From Aradus depressus (lineage: Eukaryota > Arthropoda > Insecta > Hemiptera > Aradidae): a DNA stretch of 64,000 nucleotides. The position numbers and the translations under genes were made by a program. The notes beneath the pieces were generated by a model, which did not search any database, was not told the origin of the DNA, and saw only the letters and a list, made by a program, of their open reading frames with translations. Of the stretch, positions 30,569-41,300 are shown piece after piece. Where the stretch lies: contig OY759215.1 in assembly GCA_963662175.1 (NCBI GenBank), positions 60,063,251 to 60,127,250 of the forward strand, given 5' to 3'. Each line of letters opens with the position of its first letter. Position 1 is the stretch's first letter.

Positions 30569-30658
30569 GACCCATTCCCCGAGGTGTACTACCGAAACAG
30601 GGCCCATGCAGATGACTGGCAGCTCGCCTCTCGAGTCATAAATCAGGGTAAAGTAGAA
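30569..30658 (+). repeat. 90-bp target-site duplication, right copy
   Basis: It begins right after the poly(A) run and restores the reading of the host LINE into EWAIKSFKPFKSAGMDEVQP. Confidence 0.9.
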
Positions 30659-31770
30659 TGGGCAATCAAGTCGTTTAAACCATTCAAATCAGCTGGGATG
30701 GATGAGGTCCAACCGATTCTCCAGAAAGGTCTGGACCTCCTTGCAAGTCCCCTGTGTAGACATTGCAGGGCAAATCTGACACTGGGCTTCTTTCCGGACA
30801 AATGGAGACCTGTAAGAGTGATTTTTATACCAAAACCAGGGCGAGATAACTACGCCCAGGCAAAATCATATAGGCCCATTAGTCTCAGCTCGTTTCTCTT
30901 AAAAACCATGGAAAAACTGATAGATATGTACATCAGAGACGTGGTGTTGAAGGAAACACGGCCTGCAGGCGCTCCTTTGGCAAAACATGGGGCCTCAATC
31001 CCAAAATGGCACACTGGATGTACACAACGGTAGTGAGACTCATTATAACGCACAACTCCTTTGGTGGCAGAAAGCCGATACAGGACAAAGGAGGAAACAA
31101 CTGGACAAAGACCAAAGACTTGCCTGCTTGGGAATCACTGCCCCAGTGGCCCCCATGAGCACCACCCCAACAGCAGCCATGGAAACCCTTCTAAACCTCC
31201 CCCCACTCTCCTTGATTATGAAAGCGGAGGCAAGAACATGGGTATTGACTGTGGGAATCAAATCATCTTTGCGTGGATACCAGGACACGTAGGTATCCAT
31301 GGGAATGAGGCAGCGGACAAGGCCGCCAAGGAAGCAGCGGGAGCTGTACCAACAGCAAGCATACCAGTTCGTTCTTCAGACGTGAAGGAAGCACTCAAGT
31401 TCGCTGTTAAATGCACTCGGCAAAATGGAATGAGAGCAGCAAAGCTCTCAAAAAGTTCAAACCACGAGTTGAAACCTCCGTCAGTGAGAATCTCACCCGT
31501 AGGGAAAGAACTGTTTTGTCAAGACTGAGAATCGCACACACGTGGTTAACGCACGTCCACATTTTAATGCGAAAGATACAACCGAAATGTCCTCTCTGCC
31601 GGGAACCACTATCTGTTCTGCACATATTAGAAACTTGCATAGCACTCAAGCCCTACAGAGACAGAGAAGGATTGCCTCATGATTCTTCAGCAGTTTTAAA
31701 AATTGGTTCTCCATATACGATGCAGTTACTGAAATTCTTGAGGAATATCAATAAAGATATAAAGATAATA
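30659..31770 (+). pseudogene. Jockey-type LINE, RT start, RNase H end and C-terminus
   Basis: 30659-30970 encodes the RT N-terminal motifs (FKPFKSAGMDEVQPILQKGL, RVIFIPKPGRDNYAQAKSYR, PISLSSFLLKTMEKLID). The catalytic RT core is deleted. 31250-31370 encodes an RNase H end (FAWIPGHVGIHGNEAADKAA). 31490-31690 encodes RRERTVLSRLRIAHTWLTHV and CPLCREPLSVLHILETC, a C-terminal zinc-binding tail. The polyadenylation-like end is near 31750. Same element as 28925-29578. Confidence 0.8.
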
Positions 31771-31829
31771 ATAAAATATAATAGGAGGTGGGTACTCTCC
31801 CCCTTCTGCCGCTCTTGAAGTGACAGGGA

Positions 31830-33580
31830 GAGAACCCCGATGTAGCGGAGTACGGTAGCCGCACTGAAGGTATAGCACCGAGCGAATATCCAAGTTGTGC
31901 AGGCGCTAATGACCTTAGTTGTCGATGCGTCATAGTTAAAAAAAAAATAACTTATCTTTTTAACAACTAACTCAATTCTTATATCAAATGTTCCACCTAT
32001 GATATTATCATATGTCCTATTTAAACAATCTGTGTCTGTTGAAAGGTAGCCGTTCTCTTCAAACTCTGAAAGGGATTACAAATATTAAAACTAACCCAAA
32101 TGTATATTGTTACCTATTACTGTAACATGTATCATATTCAATCCTTCTAACTGAACATATCTTATTAATTTACTATTGCAATTTTGATTCTCTTGTTGGT
32201 TTCAAAACTTTTATATCCAAATATATTTTTTTATTTGTAAGAAAGTCAATGAAGACAATGGAGAAAGATTTTAGGTTGAGAAAATACTTGACTCATTTAC
32301 TCATGCTCTTCGCAATTACTATTGAAATTCAATGAAAATAAAAGATTATTGTTTTATGGAGAAGGCCCTGAGTCCAAATGGCATTATAACATTAGATAAA
32401 TAATGAACACTTTTTAATGTAAATAATAAAATGAAGAATATAATTTTTCTTGATAACAGTAATCAGTTTAGGCTAAGGGTTTAACACAGAGGTCAACTGA
32501 TAAAATATGTAAGTTGTATTTAACAATATATATTTTAATTATAATACAAGTGAATTAACATAACAAAATATAAATGTTTCACAGGTTCTACGTCATGACC
32601 AATGTAAGGAGAAACTTCCAGCTTTGGTTAATAGCAACGGGCTCTTCATAGGTTGCCCTTCTGCTCCAAACGACCATCGGTAGTCGGAGGAAATATTAGA
32701 AAATACTTTTTTTAAATTACAAAGGGAGAGAGAGAGGTACATTTAATTGTTCTTTCGGACGTCCTGACGCGATCTCTATTGATTTTCAAATTTTGAAAAA
32801 ATATTCTTGTCATGTACTCTCAGTACCTTTCAATTTGATATCCTAATCGACTATGCACTAAAATATTTTAATTTTCACAAATGTATTTTTGTGAGGGCCG
32901 CGCGGCCGGAACAGGTTAGGATGCTTCGTTTATAGCTGCCACTAACAGTAATCAACTGAATGGTAATCAGCTAAAAGTTACCGGGTGAAACCAGTAACCT
33001 GCTAGTATATATGTGAACTATTATTTTAAAATGTTGATTTATAATTTTAGAGTTTTGATAATATCTGAAATGGCCAAGCATCAACTTCAACATGCATTTG
33101 AAATACATGACTTAACAGACCGAAGGTGTTTATTTTACAATACCCTGTTCCATATTAAAATGAACAGTAATTAGAGACCGAAGCCTCGTTTGTGTTTTTT
33201 TTACAACATCCTTCTACGTAATTCTTGGTAAAGTTCTCCACTAGAATCAGGTCCTGTATATATATAATGTATATTTAATAATTAGTGTAACGTCCATTCA
33301 AATGCCTGCATCACATTCACTCCAAGTTTACCCTGTAACATTTTCAAACCGACTCACCCGATAATATGTTACACATTTAATTATTTACTAGTAGGTCACT
33401 CGGCATCACCCTGTTAATAACTTAGAGCATATTTAGAGATATTTTTTGCAAGCTTAGTAGCTGATTACTATTCAGCTAATTATTCTTCATCTGATAACTG
33501 TAGAGCTGATCATTGCACGACATACACAGGGACCTCACCTACAAATCTCTCCCCTCCCCCCCACCCCAAACCAGCGGTAG
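31830..33580. other. Intergenic AT-rich sequence, no gene
   Basis: No coding family was recognised. 32651-32700 is the second copy of the small repeat seen at 11249. 33420-33490 has short repeats around gctgattactattcagctaa. C-rich 33544-33570 (ctcccctcccccccacccca) marks a probable repeat edge. Confidence 0.5.
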
Positions 33581-33599
33581 TAAGCTGAAGCCCACTCAC

Positions 33600-34110
33600 A
33601 ATGCCTCGCTATCTCACTTGGATCAGCAGTACATTCGCGAACTTTTTTCGTGATTTTCAATTGGACCATGCACAATTCCGACAACACACAGGCCTCTCTC
33701 AAGCATGGTTACTTGGGATCCCTCCTGTCAGGCACACCGGCGTTGCTCGTGGCCCTGTTGGAAGTCCAGGACCATAAACTGACCCCATATCCTTTGAATT
33801 TCTGGACAATCGACTGGCCCCAAACAGATCATTACCAGGATGCTTTTACATCAGTCAAAATCGATGAATTCCAGCGCCTATGACACCTCCTGCCCAGCAC
33901 TCCGAGATCGGCGCCTTCAGGATCCCACGGATTTGGTCTTGTTTCAGATAGCTTTTCGCAATTTCCCCGCGGATCTGCGCGAGCTCTTTGAGCGTGACAC
34001 AATCGACCGTCAAAAGCTGCCGACGTTATAGCATATCATTCAATTCGTCAACCAGCAGACGCTGGCTGTAGAGGGACTGGCCACTCTGCCGGGACGGTCA
34101 TGGGAAGAGT
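33600..34110 (+). pseudogene. Gag-like retroelement fragment (possibly BEL/Pao)
   Basis: After several frame changes, 33885-34031 encodes DPTDLVLFQIAFRNFPADLR and ELFERDTIDRQKLPTL. This resembles the helical gag segment of BEL/Pao-type elements, where an L..FPxxLR...F stretch precedes a TL..LLxFV segment. Upstream 33600-33880 is a possible N-terminal part. No protease or RT follows. The assignment to BEL/Pao is tentative. Confidence 0.35.
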
Positions 34111-34424
34111 GACATTTCTACTTGTAGGGGGAACGTTAATTCTTCAAGAGTCTGAATTTCCGCCGATTACTGCTGCTGCAGAGGCGTGACTACTCCAACC
34201 ATTGTCTGTGGCAAAAACTATGCGTAATTTGTCGAAAGGCGCATTACCTTTCCACCCGCTGCCCCGGCTACCTGACACCTGGTCACCACTGAACTCTTAC
34301 ACCGCCTACGCCTTACGTGTTTTATTCTTAAACCCGAGATCAAAATCTACAAACGAAGATCCGCCGCATTTCGAACCACACTCGGGAGGATAATCACGGG
34401 AAGTCCTAACCATAAACGCTACAA

Positions 34425-34560
34425 CTCGATAAATATGTTCTGTGAAGAGAAAATTTGATTGACGAGAAAAAAATGTTAACATAAATTATAGATACTGATG
34501 ATGGGAGTGCTTCCGAAACGTCTGTAATTACTATTTTTTTAAATCAAAAAATAAATGGGT
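34425..34560 (+). mobile_element. Penelope-type terminal repeat with hammerhead-like motif
   Basis: CTGATGA (34495-34501), a 4-bp stem GGGA/TTCC with GTGC loop (34503-34514), and GAAAC (34515-34519) reproduce the hammerhead core order CUGANGA - stem II - GAAA. One extra U lies before the stem. Stem III could form between CGTC (34519-34522) and an upstream GACG (34461-34464), which fits a stem-III-open arrangement. The sequence around it is related to 8405-8570. Confidence 0.55.
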
Positions 34561-34848
34561 GAAATGTACCAGTGATAAATGCATTATATATATATATATA
34601 TAAATAAAATTATATTAGAAATACATTTAGACCTCACAGATGTTAATAAAAAAAATGGCCTCCAATGAAATGGTAGGTTATCAACTATTAGAATTTATAT
34701 TGGTCACTTGGTGTAGATTGATTAGACACAAAAAAACTTTTTTAAACACGGTTAAAATTATGGTTAGTAGATAGCGAGTTGAGAGCAACGGACTTGGTGA
34801 CTCTGAACAAGACGTTCCTTAATTAATAACAATCACCGATTGATAGCA

Positions 34849-34854
34849 TTTATT
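34849..34854 (-). terminator. Candidate polyadenylation signal of the acyl-CoA oxidase gene
   Basis: tttatt on the plus strand (AATAAA on the minus strand) lies ~200 bp downstream of the stop codon at 35055. Other AT-rich variants are nearby, so the site used is uncertain. Confidence 0.4.
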
Positions 34855-35054
34855 AATGATAAACATTCGGATCCAGTAAATGATGCCATTAAGTATAATT
34901 CAAAATCGACGAAACATGAGTCTCAGCGACTCTTTTAAAACTAAAATGCAGTGCTACATTTTCGAAATCGGTATTAAAAAATAAAATAAAAACCGAACCC
35001 ATAAATTTACCTGCTTCCAATTTTTGTATACCTACTAGAAATACTGACGTTGGT

Positions 35055-35315
35055 CTATAGATTGGACTTGAGGAATGGTTTGAGATACTTGTGGAATGAC
35101 TCGTGAACAGGGTTTGTGTTGAGAGGGCTCTTCTGGGCCTCAGCAAACAGTCGTTGGTAGACATTGCCGTCCCATGCGCCTAGAGCTGAGGCCAGGATTT
35201 CGTCGCTGATGTCGAAGCTGTCCACCAGACTCACTGCGTTTGGCCGGATCTCCTCCAGGAGCCGGTCCTGCCAGTCTTGTAACCCCTGCACGTCCTTCAC
35301 CCCCACACTGGAGTA
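35055..35315 (-). CDS. Acyl-CoA oxidase exon k (C-terminus, stop)
   Basis: Minus-strand acceptor is ttttcccag; phase is 0 in. It encodes [60 protein letters not shown] and [17 protein letters not shown], then TAG. The RxxAVxLVDxFD and YDGNVY-like (WDGNVY) motifs close the C-terminal helical domain. The last three residues, SNL, differ from the canonical SKL by the middle residue. Confidence 0.95.
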   Translation of the reverse strand, partial: YSSVGVKDVQGLQDWQDRLLEEIRPNAVSLVDSFDISDEILASALGAWDGNVYQRLFAEAQKSPLNTNPVHESFHKYLKPFLKSNL

Positions 35316-38300
35316 CTGGGAAAATAATTTTACGATTACGTAACTTCCCCTATCCTTCATATAGCTGGGCAAGTAAAATGTCTGTATGCCTGTGTGTCTG
35401 TGAACACGATAACTGCCGATAGAATGAATGTATCGACACGAAATTTTGTATGTGTAACCAGAACCCCATAAAGACAACTACTATCGATTTTCAGCCTAAT
35501 CAGCCAAGAAGGAAGGGGGATTAGGGAGAGGCTTGACTCAAAAACTAATAACTGCCGTTGTTATGAATGTATCGACACAAAATTTCATGTGTGAATTCAA
35601 AACCCGATAAGGACGACACATCAATTTTCAGCGGTATCGGAAGAAGGGGAGGGGGGATCGAAGGGGGCTCAACTCATTAACTCCAATATATATATATTGG
35701 AGTTAATGAGTTGAGCCTCCTTCGATTCCTCCTCCTCTACATGAAATTTTACAGGTTAGGTTAGGTTTTATGACTCATGTCCGGGCTTTAACTACGAGGT
35801 CATATCGCCTACTACCAGAGCGCTCTTTCGTCACTCTGGTGGACATGAGCCCGACTCTACTGTGGGAGTCCTAAATTTTGCCTACCCTAAATTTTTATTC
35901 ACCTAGGATAGGGGTCTTTAACGAGTACCTGACATCGTACAGGCTCGGGACCATCGCTTAACGTCCCATCCGAAGGACGGCGTGCTTAAGTTTATTTTAC
36001 CTCCCAGATAAAATAAACTAAGGGCCTCGGTCGGGTTACGAACCCACGAAATTTTATATTTAAAGTCAGTTACTAAAATAAAAATGTAAAAATAATAAAA
36101 AAATAAAATAAAAATACTAAATGGAAGTTCAACCAGTTTACAATCCAAACGGTAACCTTCCTTCAGCCCCCACGGGGTTTTTCCTCTCCCTCCTGTACAG
36201 TTATATCTTAAAATATGGAAAACATTAAAAATAAAATTTCGTCTCAAATTGAAATCTTACTATTAAAAGAAATTTTTTGAAATAGTATGCGCTGATTACA
36301 TTATATTATTATAATGTATATATTACAAATATATATAACAGGATAAAGGAATATAAACTCCACACACTACTTGTCAATATTTTCACTATATTGGTCAAAA
36401 TTACACGACTATAGTTTCGCCTGTTACGGCATTATCAAGTGAAACAGACATTACTACTGAACTAACACAAGGCAGGACAAACAAGGTCATAAATTAGACA
36501 TGTGACAAGAAAGTAAATGTAAACAATAAAATTCTGGGGGTATTGAGCCCCCCTCAATACCCCCAGAATTTTGAATTCTACAGTCGCTAGCAAACATCTA
36601 CTATAAACAATAATGTACAAAATGGAGACATTACAACATTCAAGTCTAACAGAAATATAAAACAACACATAATTGAATAGTTAACAATATAATCTTAATC
36701 TATTGATGTATGTATAAAACATTCTTATATGTAAAAATCTCTCTTTAAATGAAGTTTGACTACATGTACTAAAGGTATCTGCACTGGAGGACTAACTCTA
36801 CTTTTGGTCAATATGTCTTCTACTAACAGTATACAATGGTCTGTAGGAAACTTGGGAAACATGTTGCTAACATCAAACGAAACAAGTCTAAAATTATGGT
36901 TAACTACCTTAATGCTATCCAATTCCTCTGTTAGATCTATAGCATTAATCACACTGTTTTTTGGTTTAAAAGAAGTGAAATATCTAAACTTATGGTTAAA
37001 CAATTTTGAGATTTTGTAATTGGGTGCTGTAGTGAAGGAGACGGCAGGGCGAACTGGATGGCCTTCTTTATGTTCTTTGACCAGCCCATAAAGTTTTGGG
37101 GGTTCTATATTCATTGGAATCAACCACTTCTTCTCGTCCGGTTCCACTAAACACTCCAAGTTCTTCACGGACTTGGAGTGTTTAGTGGAAACTTTATGGG
37201 CTGGTCAAAGAACAAAAAGAAGGCCATCCAGTTCGCCCTGTCGTCTCCTTCACTACAGCACCCATTACAAAATCTCAAAATTGTTTAACCATAAGTTTAG
37301 ATATTTCACTTCTTTTAAACCAAAAAACAGTGTGATTAATGCTATAGATCTAACAGAGAAATTGGATAGCATTAAGGTAGTTAACCATAATTTTAGACTT
37401 GTTTAGTTTGATGTGATCAACATGTTCCCCCGAGCGTTCATTTCCAGTTGTTCTAGTGAGTTGAGTAACATTACAAAAATACCATTGTCACAAAAATGTT
37501 GGTATTGTATGCCTGTATTTATATCGAAATTGTTTTCGTTGATGTGTTGTGCGAAAGTTGATTTTACTGAGTTGTATGTTGTGTTATATATTTCAATTTT
37601 TTTCATATAATGTATGTCTAGTTCCGTTTATTAACTGTATCAATACACTCCTTAACCGGGATATTGGTAAATAAATTCGTTACGTCTAACGATAACAATT
37701 TAGCCCCTTAAGGTATGTTTATATTTTAGTTTTTTCTACAAAGTCTAAAGAGTTTATGACCGTGTTGGAGGGTTGAATTCTATGAATGTTCCGAGTTTTT
37801 TATTGAGGAATTTTGATAATTTGTAGGTGGGGGAATTAATAAATGGTGTAAATGGTCTAATAGAATGAATCCCACAATTCCCAAACTAACAGCTCTCCCT
37901 AAAAAATCCACAAAGTCAACATCCCTATTAGACCTGTTGTATTATTCAGAAGTTAGGAATAAAATACGAGGCTATACTTTGTAAGGCCAGAAACATGGTG
38001 ATAAAAGGCGAGGCTATACTTTGTAAGGCCAACAAGAACACGAAAATTGAGGAACAGATAAATAAAAGACTTGGCTCAATTGGAGCTGAATTTCAAAAAA
38101 ATTGGGATGTTAAAGATTCTATGTTCATTCGTTTTGTTGTGGAACCGTTGAAGATCATCGATAGGAAGGGCGTTCGTACTCCAACGGATACCGAATCTTT
38201 GATCTCTGATAGAAGGCAGCAATACGAAAGGAGATTTATGAGAGAATTATTGAAATATCCTTCACCGCAGAACGAGGAGACATTTGGAGCGGTAAGGAAA

Positions 38301-41300
38301 CATTAAGAGCTGGCTTGGTAGACTCAAAAGATGAAGAAGTTGCCGATAGGACTCGGGCACTCGATGTCTCTGTTGATAGGAGGAAAGTCCCCACAGCAGA
38401 TGTATAGTGAAAACAATGAAAACTATATTTTTGTAATCATTGTTTAATCCTATTTCTTGTAATTCGCCATTATTCCTGAACTGGATAAGTCTCCATTATT
38501 TTTATTTTATTCATTTTATTGTTCAGATTTTTAGCATCAATAACAAGATGATGGGGGACGACAGATTTGGTTGTTCTTTCGGTTAGGACGACCCGAGTTG
38601 CATTGATTTTATTTAAAACCTGTATTCTCATCATGAAATCCTCAACGATAAGATTTTTTTTTGCGCGCGGCGGGAGAATTATCCTGGAACCAGTCACTAT
38701 GCTCTGTTTAAAGCTGCCACTAATTGTAAGACACAAATACATAGTTTAATGTGACTACGTTTTTCAAGTAGGAACTAGAGGCTGCCCAGAAGAAAAACAG
38801 ACACACGACCGAAACCATAATATGTTTCATTCATCTTTGACCTACAAAACCCAAAAAGCAGTGTGGTTAATTAATAGAAAAAATAATCGGAATTTTCTCT
38901 GATTAGAACAATACAAATTCAATGGTGATTTTCAGTGGGCTCCAACAATGAATGTTAGAAGATAGATCCATCACAACAAATTTGCGAAAGTAAAATTAAA
39001 TACATAAAATGAATTTGCAAAGCTATTTACAATAACTAGCTATAAACACAACAAGTGATACTAAAGGAAAGTTATAGTGTTTATCAGATTGAGGCCCGAA
39101 GTGAAATGAACTTTATAAAGACAAGAGAGGGAGTGGCGCCAAGTGAAGTGCATATCCTTGGGTCAGTGGCCAGTAGAGGTCACTGCGTCCATAGTTCATT
39201 AGTTCACCTGATGACATGTCTGGCTATCAGTACAGAAGTGCCATTAGCCCTTTTGCTGCACTTTTCACCACCAACTCGACCAATGTCTGCCTTCAGCCCT
39301 TGCTGCAAATATTGGTACAAGACGGATCCTCAGTCCAGATGAACAGATGAACTGTGACGAGACAACTCACACCTTGGCGTCTCCACTTCACGACCTCCCA
39401 CATCCCCAAGACCCTTTATTATTTATTTTACCATTTTTTAGAGTTACTTTGTTTTGCCAGGTTAGTTTCATTTCTTTGTTTTGTTTCCATTTATTTGTTC
39501 TCTTTTATTAATATAATTTTACTAGTTAACCTATATATAGTCCTTTTATTTTATTGAGTAATTTTCCTTCTATCATTTATATTATTTAATTGCTATAGGT
39601 AAAAACAGATTACAAGTTATTTATTGCGGAGGTTTCAAAACGTTGAAAGGTAAGTAAATGAATTACTCTATCTTCAACAATGTGCTTATTACAGTCACAA
39701 GCTTGGCTTCGAAACGACACTAAGGAACTGCTAATTTCCTGAAGAATTCAATAATTTTTACTTCCTTTGTTTATATATCAAGAGGAAACAAAAGAAAAGA
39801 ATACTTACAACAAGAAAGTGTCCCAGGTTTTTGAGTAACCAATAGACACCATAGAGCTCACAAAGTGTGGCCAGCACGTTTCTCAATTCTGACGAGATTT
39901 GAGTGTTTCTTGTGAGGGTGTCGCAGAACTTCTGTACAAGAAATAGACGACAGTGAGCCTGCAACAGATCAAAACCACAATGAAAACCATTAGATATTAA
40001 TGGGTAAATGATATTATATGCAAGGAACGGCTGATGCATGCAGGCCATTGGTGAGCAGCGCCACCTGAGATCAACACCCTATGTGTAAGTGTTTAGGTAT
40101 ATCTGGTTTTGAAACTGAAGTGATGATAGAACATTTCCAAAGAACTGGGAAATAGAAAAGGCAAAGTACGTGAAGAAGTAAAAAACAAATATCACAGTTT
40201 TGAGGAAAAGATTTTTCATCACTTAAATCTCCCTCCGTTCAGAATGTTGCAAGAACATCCAGCATCCCAACATCGCCGGATACGGTGTTACCCACCTACG
40301 CCGATGACATAGCAATTTTAGCTACTGATCAATCGAATTAGAACGCATCCGAATCTGTTGCTGCTGCGGATGTCCCCTTCTTCTTACTTCCTTTTTTCCC
40401 CATCACCACCGATCACGTCGCCAGTGGTGGAAGTGGTTCGAACTGCTCTGAGATGGCGGGTGTGTTCTAGGAGGTGGCTATCCTGCCGTCCCCATCATGC
40501 GTGAGTCCGGGGACGCCCTGAACACCTGCCTGCCATATTTCAGCTTTCTAGTCTATCTAAAATTTTCCGGACGCGTTCCCCACTTACTTATCTGATGGTC
40601 ATGTGTTCCCAAAATGTTCATTTATGCCGGGGGCGCGGGTAAGTGACACACCATTTCTATGGGCACAAAATCGTTGAGAATTTCAACTTACTTCTAGAAT
40701 CATCTAACTTAATGTTACTAACAACGCCTGGTAACTTGCGTGGAGATATGTTAATTTATGATTTAAAAAAAATCACCTCAGCTGCTAGAACGAGTCTGTT
40801 TGAGAAGTAGTTCCAGACATCCTCTTGAACATGGCCTTCTGCTATCCTCTTGTTAACCTGCTCTGCTGTTTCTTTGATCAAACTATAACATTAATCGAAA
40901 AAATGCAACCACTATTGTGACAAATCTGAGAAAATCAATGGTTATAGAGGGTTTAGAATGACAGGTTACAAACTAGAGAGAAAATGGCGATGGTTGATTG
41001 GATAGAGTTGGCTATTTATTGGCTGTGAGGGCATGTTGGTTGGGGTGAGAGTTATTAGAGGTTCTGGATACTTTCCAGAGAAGATGCCTTGGTGGTTGCA
41101 TGGTCCCAGTAACTGGATATTACTAGGTCTATGGGTTGAATGTTTCAACGGCTATTAACGTGAAATAATCCGTTATAATTTTGTTTGTCACCCGGAAATT
41201 TGGGAATAACTTTCAGAAATGTATAAAAAAAATATGGCCGCTGACATATTAAATTGTATCTCATCGGTAAAAAACAAAAACAAAAACAAAAAAAAAACTA

